DNA from: Granulicella rosea
GTDB taxonomy: Bacteria > Acidobacteriota > Terriglobia > Terriglobales > Acidobacteriaceae
NCBI RefSeq assembly: GCF_900188085.1
Contig: NZ_FZOU01000001.1
Location: forward strand, 558,001 to 622,000
DNA: 64,000 nucleotides
Direction: 5' to 3'
Positions 30,588 through 39,643 of the stretch are shown one piece after another. The notes under the pieces are model-generated. The model saw nothing but the letters and a program-made list of their open reading frames with translations, searched no databases and was not told the origin of the DNA. The translations under genes were made by a program, and so were the position numbers. Numbering within the stretch: position 1 is the stretch's first letter; the number at the start of each line of letters is the position of its first letter.

Positions 30588-32923
30588 ACCTGACCTTCGA
30601 CAATCTGGATGGACTCGGCGCGGTGGACTACACGCAGGCCGTCGATGCTTCGAAGCCGCTGACGATCGAGCGTGTGTTGAACGAGCCTTCGATCTGTCAC
30701 GGCCTGCTGTGCCTTGCGGGCACGGCCTTGGCCACGCCTGTTCGCAGGGCTCGCGTGACGGTTACAAATAGCGCTGGAACGGCTTTATTCACGGGCTATC
30801 TTGCGACCGAACCGATCTCCGAATACGCCGGCTCGGCGAGCGCGGGACCGGTCTACCGGCTGGCTTTTTCAGCCGTCAGCGACGAGTGGCTGCTCGACCG
30901 GCAGGCGCCGTTCGGCGAGGCCGCTGGATTGGGCGCGCTGGCGGGCGCGGTTGTCGAACGGCTGGTGCAGCGGACGGCGGTGACGGGCTTCACCACGGCG
31001 GGACTCGCGGGCGGGACCAGGGCGGTCGGCGTATTTGTGCCTGAAAAGAGCACAAACTGGTCGGCGAAGGCGGGCGCCGCCGCGGCATCGGCCTACGCGG
31101 GCTATCGCGTGCTGAACGGGGCCATCGGGATCGCGCCGGTCGCCTCCGTCACGCATGCGTTCAACGACGGCGACGGCTCGCTGACGGTCGCGGCGCTGAA
31201 GACCTCGTCCGTCAAGGAGCTGGCCAACGACGTCAGCCTGAGCGGCGAGATCGAGCCGTGGGAGTATGTAACCGAAGTCGTTACAGGAGACGGAACCACC
31301 GCCGCCTTCCCGCTCGCCGAGCAGCCCTTTCGCGCCAAGGCCGGTCTGCGCCTGCTCGTGAACGACAGCTTCAACGCCGGCGCCTTCGACACGCGACTCT
31401 GGGCGGTGGCCGATCCGGGCTCGCACCTGGGCTTTTCAAGCGCGGGTCTCAACCTGACCGGCGGCAACGGCGCCGACGGCCAGACCACGCTGACGCTGCT
31501 CGACGCACTCGAGATGGGCGGCACACTGGTGCTCGAATCGGGCAGCACGCAGTTGACCGCGCGCAGCGACGGCGTCGTCTGCGGGCTCTACCAGGGCGCG
31601 ACCTCGCGGGCAAACTGCTTCGCGGGGTACAACGTGCGCCAGACGGGCGGCAACACGGTCGTCGTGCCCTACGTGAACGGCGCGGAGGTGGGCACGGCCT
31701 ACACGCTCGCGAGCGGGCATGCGTACACACTGCGGCTGCGGCTGCACTGCAACGAGCCGCTGCGCGTGCAGCAGACCTACTACGCGACGATCGACGGGGT
31801 GGTGACGCAGTTTGGCGGCGGGCTGAACGCGGCCCCGATGTCGGTCGTCTTCGACCTCATCGACCTCGGCGCGGCCTCGAACACACCCGCGACCGTGCTC
31901 TACGACGGCAGCATCGCGAGCACGCCGGCAAGCTGCACCTTCGTTCCGGTGAACAGCGTGCAACTGACCGGCAGCATCGGCTACGTGCGGGCGACGCAGA
32001 CCGGGTCGGTCTGGGTGACGAGCACGCCGCCCGGCTCGACGACCGCCACGCGGCTGATCGGCGTCGCGGGCGAGGGCGTGGACTGCGCCGTCACCTATGG
32101 ATCGGGCGCGCTGGATGGAGTGGATACCGGAAAGGTTACATTCTTCAGCGGACGCATTCCGGTCGCGAACGAGATTGTAACCGTGACGTATCGCGGCCGG
32201 CAGCGCGCGGTCGCGCGGCTGGAGGACGCGGCCAGCATCGCGGCGGAGGCGGCGGGCGGCGCCTCCGGAACAGCCGCCTGGCTGGGCAGGGTGGTCCGCC
32301 CACCCGCGCGGAGTTCGGCGGACTGCGAGGCGGCGGCCCAGGCCGTGCTGGGCTTCGCGGCCAATCGCGCCGCGGCGGTCGCGGGCAGTTATGTCGCGGT
32401 GAATCCCCCAGCCGACGTGTGGCCGGGCGATGTGCTGGCCCTGACGACGAGCGGCGACACCGCGAACGTGATCGTGCGCAGGGTCGTCGTCGAGGACCTG
32501 CACGCGCGTCCCGAGGCGCTACGCTACGCCATGGCCTTCGCGAACGACTGGGCCGAGGGGCTTGGTCTGGCGCTGAGCGAGAGCTTCGCCGCCGACGCCT
32601 TGCTGCCCCCGACCGCGGCGGCCACACCAGGGCTCGTGCTCGCGAACCTGGCGCAGCTTAGCGTCGTCAGCGTCAGCGCGACCGCGATCGTGGTCGACGC
32701 AGGCACGGCGCCGCCCACCGGCGGAGGCTTCGAGGTGCGGCGGCGCGACGGCGACTTTGGCCCGGGCGTCGACCAGGACCTCGTCCTGCGGTCGCCCGTG
32801 CGCGGCTTCACGATTCCCCGCGCGGCGGTGGGCGAGCGCTTCTATGTGCGGATGTACGACGCCTCGACGCCGCCGCTGTATTCGCGCGCGTCGAGCATGA
32901 TCGTCGCCAATGTGCCGGTTTAG
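30584..32923 (+). CDS. Baseplate hub-like tail protein with inserted beta domain
   Basis: 779 aa from a TTG that overlaps the portal stop (TTGA), with GAGGAGG upstream. Residues 1-190 contain a beta-rich module (RARVTVTNSAGTALFTGYL, RLAFSAVSDEWLLDRQ) like the first hub domains of late-control-type proteins. A concanavalin/jelly-roll-like insertion (about 255-470) follows. A second hub part contains ARLEDAASIAAEA and VNPPADVWPGDVLALTT. A C-terminal FN3-like domain (about 690-775) ends the protein. The long insertion is unusual and may bind a surface ligand. Confidence 0.55.
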   Translation: MNLTFDNLDGLGAVDYTQAVDASKPLTIERVLNEPSICHGLLCLAGTALATPVRRARVTVTNSAGTALFTGYLATEPISEYAGSASAGPVYRLAFSAVSDEWLLDRQAPFGEAAGLGALAGAVVERLVQRTAVTGFTTAGLAGGTRAVGVFVPEKSTNWSAKAGAAAASAYAGYRVLNGAIGIAPVASVTHAFNDGDGSLTVAALKTSSVKELANDVSLSGEIEPWEYVTEVVTGDGTTAAFPLAEQPFRAKAGLRLLVNDSFNAGAFDTRLWAVADPGSHLGFSSAGLNLTGGNGADGQTTLTLLDALEMGGTLVLESGSTQLTARSDGVVCGLYQGATSRANCFAGYNVRQTGGNTVVVPYVNGAEVGTAYTLASGHAYTLRLRLHCNEPLRVQQTYYATIDGVVTQFGGGLNAAPMSVVFDLIDLGAASNTPATVLYDGSIASTPASCTFVPVNSVQLTGSIGYVRATQTGSVWVTSTPPGSTTATRLIGVAGEGVDCAVTYGSGALDGVDTGKVTFFSGRIPVANEIVTVTYRGRQRAVARLEDAASIAAEAAGGASGTAAWLGRVVRPPARSSADCEAAAQAVLGFAANRAAAVAGSYVAVNPPADVWPGDVLALTTSGDTANVIVRRVVVEDLHARPEALRYAMAFANDWAEGLGLALSESFAADALLPPTAAATPGLVLANLAQLSVVSVSATAIVVDAGTAPPTGGGFEVRRRDGDFGPGVDQDLVLRSPVRGFTIPRAAVGERFYVRMYDASTPPLYSRASSMIVANVPV

Positions 32924-32936
32924 AGAGGAGCGGAAG

Positions 32937-33158
32937 ATGACGGATTTTGAGGCGAAGGTGCTGGCCGATCTGGGCGTGTTGAAGAGCCAGATGGATCAGT
33001 TGATGGGCATCGGACAGCCGGGCACGCTGCTGGGGCTGGAGGCGCGGGTGGCCGCCAGCGAACGCAGCGTGCAACGCAGCAAGGGCGCCGTCGGCGCATT
33101 TGGCCTGCTGCTGACGGTGCTGCATGTGGCGATCAGCTACTTCGGCGGCAGGCGGTGA
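32937..33158 (+). CDS. Small coiled-coil/TM protein (XhlA-like)
   Basis: 73 aa with GAGGAG before the ATG. A short coiled coil (EAKVLADLGVLKSQMDQLM) is followed by a C-terminal TM helix (AVGAFGLLLTVLHVAIS) and a basic end. Topology and size resemble XhlA-type phage lysis accessory or tail-associated proteins. It is the last gene of the cluster. No holin or endolysin accompanies it. Confidence 0.5.
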   Translation: MTDFEAKVLADLGVLKSQMDQLMGIGQPGTLLGLEARVAASERSVQRSKGAVGAFGLLLTVLHVAISYFGGRR

Positions 33159-33164
33159 AAAGAC

Positions 33165-33215
33165 AACAGCAGATTCCCTGCGGGAATGACAAACCAAAAG
33201 AACGGGAATGACAAA
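33165..33215. repeat. Family A-associated motif at the right end of the cluster
   Basis: GACAACAGCAGATTCCCTGC and repeated GGGAATGACAAA units, the same motif as at 20770 and 48133, marking the border with purE. Confidence 0.6.
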
Positions 33216-33247
33216 TAAGAGAATGACAAGCAGGAAAGACCGCCTCG

Positions 33248-33253
33248 TATAAT
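33248..33253 (+). promoter_or_regulatory. -10 box of purE, leaderless arrangement
   Basis: A perfect TATAAT ends 7 nt before the purE ATG, and no Shine-Dalgarno sequence is present. An ATGACA (33223-33228) 19 nt further upstream is a possible -35. Confidence 0.65.
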
Positions 33254-33260
33254 CGGGCTT

Positions 33261-33758
33261 ATGGACGGTACGTTGGTCGGGGTTGTGATGGGGAGCCGCA
33301 GCGACTATGCGGTGATGAAGGCCGCGGTGGAGATTCTGCGGGAGTTCGGCGTGCCGTATGAGGCGAAGGTCGTCAGCGCGCACCGGACGCCGGAGCTGAT
33401 GGTGAGCTATGCGCAATCGGCGGCGGAGCGCGGCCTGCGCGTCATCATCGCCGGAGCGGGCGGCGCGGCGCATCTGCCGGGCATGATCGCGGCGCTGACG
33501 GTCGTGCCGGTGCTCGGCGTGCCGGTCGCGGCGACCGGGCTGCAGGGGCTCGACTCCCTGTTGAGCATCGTGCAGATGCCCAAGGGCGTGCCCGTGGGGA
33601 CGCTCGCCATCGGCGCGGCCGGCGCGGCGAACGCGGCGCTGCTCGCCGTTGCGATGCTGGCGACCACGGACGATGCCCTGCGCGCGAAGCTGACGGCGCG
33701 GCGAGCGGCCACACGAGATACGGTTCTCAACGAATCGCTCGACGAGGTGACCGCATGA
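33261..33758 (+). CDS. purE: N5-carboxyaminoimidazole ribonucleotide mutase
   Basis: 165 aa class I PurE, converting N5-CAIR to CAIR in purine synthesis. It shows the [12 protein letters not shown] nucleotide-binding motif, the catalytic-region SAHRTPELM with its His, [12 protein letters not shown] and the substrate-loop [19 protein letters not shown]. It is complete. The purK start overlaps its stop (ATGA), giving a classical purEK operon. Confidence 0.97.
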   Translation: MDGTLVGVVMGSRSDYAVMKAAVEILREFGVPYEAKVVSAHRTPELMVSYAQSAAERGLRVIIAGAGGAAHLPGMIAALTVVPVLGVPVAATGLQGLDSLLSIVQMPKGVPVGTLAIGAAGAANAALLAVAMLATTDDALRAKLTARRAATRDTVLNESLDEVTA

Positions 33759-34912
33759 GCGCACTGCTTCCCGGCGCAACGATCGGCATCTTCGGCGGCG
33801 GCCAGCTTGGCCGCATGATCGCCATGGCGGCGCGCGGCATGGGATACCGCATTCTGGTGCTGGACCCCGATCCGGGCTGTCCGGCGCGGTTCGTGGTCGA
33901 CGGCTGCATCGAGGCGAGCTGGGACGATAGCCGGGGCGCGGCGAACCTCGCGCGCGGCTGCGACGTCGTGACGCTCGAGATCGAGCAGATCGCCTACGCC
34001 AGCATGGAGGCCGCCGCGGCTTATTGTCCGGTGCGTCCTGGCGGGGCGATGCTGGCGATCATCCAGAACCGCATCGAGCAGAAGGACTGGCTGCGCAAGC
34101 ACGGCTTTCCCATCGGCGACTACCGCGCGGTGCGGTCGCTCGACGAGACGCGCGACGCGATCCACGCGCTCGGCGGCAAGGCGTTTTGCAAGAGCGCGCA
34201 GGGCGGGTACGACGGACGCGGCCAGGGCAAGGTCGGCTTCTCCGGTCCGGTCTCCGAAGATCAGGTGCGCGGCGCGTGGCAGGCGCTGGGCGAAGGCCCC
34301 GGCGTCGTCGAGAAAGCGGTCGAGCTGGAACGCGAGATCAGCGTGATGGTCGCGCGCAGCCCGCGCGGCGAGGTGAAGGTCTACCCCGCGGCGTGGAATC
34401 ACCACGAGAACCAGATTCTGGACTGGAGCGTCATCCCGGCGCCGATCTCTCCCGGCCTCGAGGCCAGGGCAAGACAGATCGCCGGCGAGATCGCCGACAC
34501 CTTCGCGCTCGAAGGCCTGCTGGCCGTGGAGCTTTTCGTCACCACGGGCGGCGAGCTGCTGGTGAACGAGCTGGCTCCGCGCCCGCACAACAGCTACCAC
34601 GAGAGCGAACGCGCCTGCGTGACGAGCCAGTTCGAGCAGGCCGTGCGCGCGGTCTGCGACCTGCCGCTGGGCGATGTGGACGTCGTCCAGCCAGCGGCGA
34701 TCGCCAACCTGCTGGGCGACCTGTGGATCAACCCCGACAAGACGCCGCGCCAGCCGCACTTCGACGCCGCGCTGGCGGTGCCAGGCGTAAGACTGCACCT
34801 CTACGAGAAGCTGAAGCCGCGCAAGGGCCGGAAGATGGGTCACCTGTCCGCCGTCGGCGCAACCAGCGAAGAGGCCGTGGAGCGGGTGCTGGCGGCGAAG
34901 GCGGCGCTGTAG
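33755..34912 (+). CDS. purK: N5-carboxyaminoimidazole ribonucleotide synthase
   Basis: 385 aa ATP-grasp enzyme that carboxylates AIR to N5-CAIR using ATP and bicarbonate. It shows the N-terminal [31 protein letters not shown], the ATP-grasp YDGRGQGK glycine loop and [15 protein letters not shown] with metal-binding residues. It is translationally coupled to purE. A weak hairpin (AGGACT/AGTCCT, about 34918-34937) follows the stop. Confidence 0.97.
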   Translation: MSALLPGATIGIFGGGQLGRMIAMAARGMGYRILVLDPDPGCPARFVVDGCIEASWDDSRGAANLARGCDVVTLEIEQIAYASMEAAAAYCPVRPGGAMLAIIQNRIEQKDWLRKHGFPIGDYRAVRSLDETRDAIHALGGKAFCKSAQGGYDGRGQGKVGFSGPVSEDQVRGAWQALGEGPGVVEKAVELEREISVMVARSPRGEVKVYPAAWNHHENQILDWSVIPAPISPGLEARARQIAGEIADTFALEGLLAVELFVTTGGELLVNELAPRPHNSYHESERACVTSQFEQAVRAVCDLPLGDVDVVQPAAIANLLGDLWINPDKTPRQPHFDAALAVPGVRLHLYEKLKPRKGRKMGHLSAVGATSEEAVERVLAAKAAL

Positions 34913-34990
34913 TGCTGAGGACTACTTGAGAGAGTCCTTGGAAGCTCTCAGTTATTATTTATGTACGGACGCCGATGGAGGGGGATAGCG

Positions 34991-35161
34991 ATGAGCGATG
35001 CAGATTACAAAATGCTGTCGGCATACTTCGAAGAACTTCGGCTCACCTGCACCACGCCGGAAAAAGCCTTTGCACAGCTTCGGCTGGAGGGTCTTATCGA
35101 TGAAAACGGGCGAAGCCGAGCCTACTCCTACGATCTTGATGCGGAAGCCACTTGTCCCTAG
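34991..35161 (+). CDS. Small antitoxin-like protein
   Basis: 56 aa from the ATG at 34991 (GGAGGGGGATAGCG upstream). An earlier in-frame ATG at 34961 adds ten basic residues. It is a helical protein with YFEELRLTCTTPEKAFAQLRLEG followed by LIDENGRSRAY. The (L/I)xDENG ending is common to small proteins encoded in front of larger uncharacterised genes. It overlaps the next gene by 10 nt. GC content is clearly lower than in the flanking pur genes, suggesting recent acquisition. Confidence 0.5.
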   Translation: MSDADYKMLSAYFEELRLTCTTPEKAFAQLRLEGLIDENGRSRAYSYDLDAEATCP

Positions 35162-35766
35162 TCTTGGGATATCACGGTTGTAGTGTGTCGGCCGCTCAAG
35201 CCTTATTGAGCGGCTCTCCGTTTAAGCTGAGCGATAAACCTTACGATTGGCTTGGTTCCGGCTCTTATTTCTGGGAGTGGGACATTCTCCGAGCTTACGA
35301 ATGGGCAGTGCAGTGGAGATCGAAAGATCCATGCGTCGTGGGCGCCGTGATTGAGTTGGGCAACTGCCTGGATCTGACGACGCGAAAGGGCGCCGAAGCT
35401 GTGATGGAAGCGCACACTACCTATCTTGAACTGATGCGTATAACCGGCAGCCCTGTGCGTGAGAACAAGAAAGCTAAGACCGACGAAGCAGGTGACGTTA
35501 CCCTGCGCTTTCTGGACCGGGAGGTCATGGAGCATCTCCACGCCAGCTACAAGATCGTCTCTAAGAAAACCAATGGAAGCGTGAAAGAGTTCGATACAGT
35601 AAGGGCCCTTTTTCCGGAAGGGAAGGAGCTGTATCCAGGAGCAGGTTTCTGGGACAAGACGCATGTTCAAATTGCCGTGAAGGAAGTCGCTCAGATTCGC
35701 GGGGTGTTCCGCGTTCCGATCCGCGAACTTAAAGCACTGAACATACCGGATGTTTATCGTTTCTGA
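35152..35766 (+). CDS. ADP-ribosyltransferase-like toxin candidate
   Basis: 204 aa from a TTG overlapping the upstream gene (a second TTG four codons later is possible). The opening GYHGCSVSAAQALLSG and the following WLGSGSYFWEWDILRAYEWA have the H...G-x-Y-F spacing of ART/DUF3990-like ADP-ribosyltransferases. DKTHVQIAVKEVAQIRGVFRV near the end sits where the third catalytic strand would be, with Gln rather than Glu. The pair with the small upstream gene looks like a toxin-antitoxin module. Assignment to the ART fold is inference from these motifs. Confidence 0.5.
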   Translation: MSLVLGYHGCSVSAAQALLSGSPFKLSDKPYDWLGSGSYFWEWDILRAYEWAVQWRSKDPCVVGAVIELGNCLDLTTRKGAEAVMEAHTTYLELMRITGSPVRENKKAKTDEAGDVTLRFLDREVMEHLHASYKIVSKKTNGSVKEFDTVRALFPEGKELYPGAGFWDKTHVQIAVKEVAQIRGVFRVPIRELKALNIPDVYRF

Positions 35767-35791
35767 TGTTGCAATCAAGGGAGTGTTCTGG

Positions 35792-36856
35792 CTACGGCTT
35801 TGGCTTCTTCGGCACATTGGTCGTGAAGTGCGGCAGGATGAACTCCTCCGCGACACCGACGAACATCTGTCCGAGCACTCCCAGGCCGGCGTTGGCGAAG
35901 ACGAGTCCGGCGCCGCGATCCGCGTGTGGGTAGTAGAGGTTCGAGAGCGCGCCCGAGCCCAGGTTTCCGAGAATGTAGGAGTAGTTCGGCTCCGTGCGTC
36001 CGTTGTCCCCGCGCGTGACGAAGGCGAAGGCGAGCGCGTGTTTCAGCCGCGACTTCTTCGAGCCCGTGCCCTGGTAAAAGTAGCGCGGATCCTGGTGGAA
36101 GATCTGCGGGAAGACGGCGTGGCTCAGCAGGTCGGCGGTCAGGCCGTCTCCGTAGAGGGCGGCATAGCGCTTGCCGTATCCGGCCCAGCCGTAGCCGTAT
36201 CCGGGAAAGGTCTTGCCCAACTGCTCGGCCTCCGCGCCAATGGCCGCGCCGACGAAGCCGATGGGGTCGAAGGTGTCGCGCAGCGCCAGCTTGTACTTCT
36301 GCTTCGCGTTCATCGGCACGGGATCGTGTACGTAGCTGACGTAGAAGTTGGGGATGATGCCGACGACGCGCTGCTTCTCCTCTTCCTTCACCTGCAGGTC
36401 GGCGACGTGTGGATCGTTGGCCAGCACCTCGACCTGCGAGTCGGCCGTCGCCACGGCCAGCTCCATCCTCGGCGCGGAGTATTGCTGGCCGTCCACCAGC
36501 ACCAGCGGCTCCGAGATGTAAGGCGCGAAGCCCGTGGCCTGCACGCTGAGCCGGTACGTGCCCGCCGACACATTCGCCAGGGTGAACTCGCCATGCGGAC
36601 TGGCTTTGACCCCCGGCAGGTTGGTTCCGTCGGCGCGGATCAGCCAGACGAGCGCGCCCTCGACCGCCGCGCCGCTCCGGTCGACCACGACGCCCGAGAC
36701 CGTCGCCGTTCCCGGCGCATCGGGCAGAGAGTTACCCGCCAGCGCGAACGCCGCCTGCGCCGTGGCCGGAGCCGGACATGCAAAGACCAGCCCCGCGCAC
36801 AGCGCAGAGGCGCCGAGACGGTTTCGACGAGTGCGGAGCCTGCTCTTCTGCTTCAT
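35792..36856 (-). CDS. Secreted carboxypeptidase-regulatory-like protein
   Basis: 354 aa. A basic N-terminus and Ala-rich hydrophobic stretch to the ATAQA site make a signal peptide. Residues 50-130 are a carboxypeptidase-regulatory-like beta-sandwich (VSGVVVDRSGAAVEGALVWL ... GEFTLANVSAGTYRLSVQATGF). The rest is a ~220-residue domain with Tyr/Gly-rich segments (YGYGWAGYGKRYAALYGDG), typical of outer-membrane-associated acidobacterial proteins. Function is unknown. The ATG follows a TAGAGT box by 6 nt. Confidence 0.75.
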   Translation of the reverse strand: MKQKSRLRTRRNRLGASALCAGLVFACPAPATAQAAFALAGNSLPDAPGTATVSGVVVDRSGAAVEGALVWLIRADGTNLPGVKASPHGEFTLANVSAGTYRLSVQATGFAPYISEPLVLVDGQQYSAPRMELAVATADSQVEVLANDPHVADLQVKEEEKQRVVGIIPNFYVSYVHDPVPMNAKQKYKLALRDTFDPIGFVGAAIGAEAEQLGKTFPGYGYGWAGYGKRYAALYGDGLTADLLSHAVFPQIFHQDPRYFYQGTGSKKSRLKHALAFAFVTRGDNGRTEPNYSYILGNLGSGALSNLYYPHADRGAGLVFANAGLGVLGQMFVGVAEEFILPHFTTNVPKKPKP

Positions 36857-36862
36857 TCAGTG

Positions 36863-36868
36863 ACTCTA
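36863..36868 (-). promoter_or_regulatory. -10-like box, leaderless arrangement
   Basis: TAGAGT on the minus strand ends 6 nt before the ATG of the carboxypeptidase-regulatory-like gene. No Shine-Dalgarno sequence is present. Confidence 0.45.
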
Positions 36869-37066
36869 CCGTACGTTGAGTTAAGTCGGCCTGAAGCCAG
36901 GCCTACCGAAATACGATGCGGGCGCGGTTTGAAAGGGTCCAGTCAAACGATTCCCCGGCAGCGGACTCGTGCGAATCGCCTCCTGCAAAGATGGTCCGGT
37001 CGGCGCTTCCGTGCATCTGTTTAGAGTGAGGCCGGGTGAAGGAAGCTTCAGTTAAGGAGTTCGCAG

Positions 37067-37708
37067 ATGGGATCGACAGCGCCGGCAGCATTCGAGGCAA
37101 GAAAGACGCCGGTGCAGGCTCGCTCCGGCGTCACGGTGGACGCCATCCACGAGGCGGCGATTCAGGTCTTGCTGAGCCATGGCCCGGACCGTCTGACGAC
37201 GACGCGGGTGGCGACGCGCGCGGGGGTCTCGGTCGGCACGCTGTATCAGTACTACCCGCACAAGCAGGCGCTGCTCTACGCGGTGATGGAGCGGCATCTG
37301 AACCGCGTGGTCGCGGCGGTGGAGCGGGCCTGTGGCGAAAGCCTGGGCAAGCCGATCCCGGCGATGGTCGACGCGGTGATTCAGAGCTTCGTGGACGCCA
37401 AGATGGAGCGCGCGGACGTCTCGCGCGCGCTGTACGCGGTGGCGGCGGAGATGAACAGCATCTCGCTGATCCGCCACACGGGCGAACGAGCGCGAACCGC
37501 GCTGGCGGCCATGCTGCGCACAGCGCCCGGCGCCCGGTTCGAACGTCTGGAAGAGACAGTGCAGATGCTCTACGCCGCCATGGCCGGAACGACGCGCCAC
37601 GTGATGGAAAACGGCGCCAGACCGGAGGCAGTCGGCATGCTGCGCCGGGAGCTGCGGATGCTGGCGGAAAGCTATCTGCTGCGGAGCGCGGACGGGCGGG
37701 GCGAGTGA
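37067..37708 (+). CDS. TetR family transcriptional regulator
   Basis: 213 aa with AAGGAG before the ATG. The N-terminal HTH runs IHEAAIQVLLSHGPDRLTT ... VATRAGVSVGTLYQYYPHKQALL. The C-terminal ligand-binding half is helical (about 75-205). It probably represses a gene or operon in response to a small molecule. The target is not evident, since neighbours are unrelated. It faces sucB convergently, with a strong shared hairpin between them. Confidence 0.88.
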   Translation: MGSTAPAAFEARKTPVQARSGVTVDAIHEAAIQVLLSHGPDRLTTTRVATRAGVSVGTLYQYYPHKQALLYAVMERHLNRVVAAVERACGESLGKPIPAMVDAVIQSFVDAKMERADVSRALYAVAAEMNSISLIRHTGERARTALAAMLRTAPGARFERLEETVQMLYAAMAGTTRHVMENGARPEAVGMLRRELRMLAESYLLRSADGRGE

Positions 37709-37833
37709 ATAGCTCACCATTTCAAGATTCGCAAGGGGTCGCCAATCGGATTACATTCAAATTGACACGACACGATGCCGGCATACGAGATCAGCCCGAC
37801 ACCCGAGTCGGATAGTTTTGCCGCCGCAAACGA

Positions 37834-37861
37834 GACGCGGCAGCCAAATGGCTGCCGCGTC
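37834..37861. terminator. Bidirectional terminator between the TetR gene and sucB
   Basis: GACGCGGCAGCC and GGCTGCCGCGTC form a perfect 12-bp stem with an AAAT loop, 21 nt past the sucB stop on the minus strand. Short T-runs follow on the minus strand. Confidence 0.65.
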
Positions 37862-37881
37862 ACGTCTTGCATGGCCAAGAG

Positions 37882-39498
37882 CTAGCCGATGTCTTCGGAC
37901 CAGTTCTCGAGGTACTGCTTGAAGTCGGTCATGAACTTGCCTGCGTCCGCGCCGTCGACGATCCGGTGATCGAAGCCCAGGGTGAAGCGCTGGATCGAGC
38001 GAATGGCGAGCGAGTCCTGGCCGTCCTTGTCGGTGATCACCATTGGCTCTTTGTTCAGGCCTCCGATGCCGAGGATCGCCGCCTGCGGCTGGTTGATGAT
38101 CGGCGTGCCGAACTGCTCGCCGAAGATGCCCGAGTTGGTCAGGGTGAACGTGCCGCCCGATGCCTCGTCCGGCTTCAGCTTCTTGTTGCGCGCGCGGTCG
38201 GCGAGATCGATGATCGCGCGCGTGATGCCGAGGAAGTTGCGCTCCTCGCAGCCCTTGATGACCGGAACGATCAGGCCCCAGTCGAGCGCGACCGCGATGC
38301 CGATGTTGATGTTTTTGTTGTAGAGGATCGCGTCGCCCTGGACGGCGGCGTTCACGATCGGGTGCTTGCGCAGGGCGTTCACGGCGGCGCGCGTGATGAA
38401 CGGCATGTAGGTCAGCTTCACGCCGTTGCGCTGCTCGTACTTGTTCTTTTCCTTCTCGCGCAGCTTGACGATGCGCGTCATGTCGACCTTGAAGACGGTG
38501 TGGACGTGCGGGCTGGTCTGCTTGCTCTCGACCATGCGCTTGGCGATGATGGAGCGCATCTTGGTCATGGGTACCAGCTCGCCGCCCTGCGGGACGAAGG
38601 CCGGCGCCGCCTGGGCAACCGGCGCGGGAGCCGGCGGAGCAGCGGCCGCGGGGGCCGGTGCGGCGGCGGGCTTGGCCGCAGGGGCTTCGAGGTGGCCGAG
38701 GATGTCCTGCTTGGTGATGCGGCCCTGGGAGCCAGTGCCGGGGACGCCGGAGAGGTCGACATTGTTGTCCGACGCGATCTTGCGGACCAGCGGCGAGGAG
38801 CGCGGCGTCTCGCCCACCGAGGCGGAGGCAGCGGGAGCCGCGGCGGCGGCCGGCGCCGGAGCCGCGGGCGCGGCGGCCGGGGCAGCCTTCGCGGCCGGAG
38901 CGGCAGCGCCGCCGCCGATGACCGCGACGATGGAGTTGACGGTAACGGTCGAGCCTTCCTGCACCTTGATCTCGGTGAGGATGCCGGCGACGGGCGACGG
39001 AATCTCCGCGTCCACCTTGTCGGTCGAAATCTCGAAGATCGGCTCGTCGCGCTGAACGCTGTCGCCCACCTTCTTGAGCCACTTCGTGATGGTGCCCTCG
39101 GTGATGGACTCGCCCATCTGCGGCATCATGACGTCGGTGCCGCCAGCGGCCTCCGGCGCCGGGGGCGGAATCGCGGCCTCAATGGCGGCGGTCGCCTCGG
39201 CGGCGGGAGTGGCGGAGTCGGCCTTCAGGTCGACTGGAGCGGGAGGAGCGGCGACCGAGCCGGTCTCGGCAATCGTGCAGACGACGGTGTTCACCTGGAC
39301 GGTCGTGCCCTCGGCGATCTTGATCTCTTCCAGCGTGCCGGCGGTGGGCGAAGGGATCTCAGCGTCGACCTTGTCGGTCGAGATTTCGAAGAGCGGCTCG
39401 TCGCGCAGGACGCTGTCGCCCGGCTTCTTCAGCCACTTGGTGATGGTGCCTTCGGTGATGGATTCGCCCATCTGGGGCATTACTACTTCGGTCGCCAT
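37882..39498 (-). CDS. sucB: 2-oxoacid dehydrogenase E2 (succinyltransferase)
   Basis: 538 aa dihydrolipoyllysine acyltransferase, the core of a 2-oxoacid dehydrogenase complex. It has two N-terminal lipoyl domains, each with EISTDKVDAE (lipoyl-lysines K43 and K161), Ala/Pro-rich linkers, and an E1/E3-binding domain (SPLVRKIASDNNVDL..., about 235-270). The catalytic domain has the active-site FDHRIVDGADAG (H511). The two lipoyl domains suit succinyl- or branched-chain-type E2; succinyltransferase is the best guess. lipB lies 145 nt upstream on the same strand, and lpdA (E3) 4 kb further. The E1 gene is not in the window. A good AAGGA Shine-Dalgarno sequence is present. Confidence 0.85.
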   Translation of the reverse strand: MATEVVMPQMGESITEGTITKWLKKPGDSVLRDEPLFEISTDKVDAEIPSPTAGTLEEIKIAEGTTVQVNTVVCTIAETGSVAAPPAPVDLKADSATPAAEATAAIEAAIPPPAPEAAGGTDVMMPQMGESITEGTITKWLKKVGDSVQRDEPIFEISTDKVDAEIPSPVAGILTEIKVQEGSTVTVNSIVAVIGGGAAAPAAKAAPAAAPAAPAPAAAAAPAASASVGETPRSSPLVRKIASDNNVDLSGVPGTGSQGRITKQDILGHLEAPAAKPAAAPAPAAAAPPAPAPVAQAAPAFVPQGGELVPMTKMRSIIAKRMVESKQTSPHVHTVFKVDMTRIVKLREKEKNKYEQRNGVKLTYMPFITRAAVNALRKHPIVNAAVQGDAILYNKNINIGIAVALDWGLIVPVIKGCEERNFLGITRAIIDLADRARNKKLKPDEASGGTFTLTNSGIFGEQFGTPIINQPQAAILGIGGLNKEPMVITDKDGQDSLAIRSIQRFTLGFDHRIVDGADAGKFMTDFKQYLENWSEDIG

Positions 39499-39643
39499 GA
39501 GAGTTCCTTATCGTCGGTCGAGCTTGAAAGTGTAAACCGTGCGCCACTGGATTATAAGACTCCGAGACGACTGGGTGCCCAATCCGTGCGGTTATAGGAC
39601 GGATGTTGCAGAAATCGGACGCCAGGCCGGCCCCGGAGAGGGT

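Noticed and set aside
13616-33260. attL/attR direct repeats around the phage cluster
   Set aside because: No direct repeat of useful length other than host repeat motifs, no integrase and no tRNA gene at either end.
34961-34990. Upstream in-frame ATG of the antitoxin-like gene as the start
   Set aside because: Lacks a ribosome-binding site, whereas GGAGGGGG precedes the ATG at 34991.
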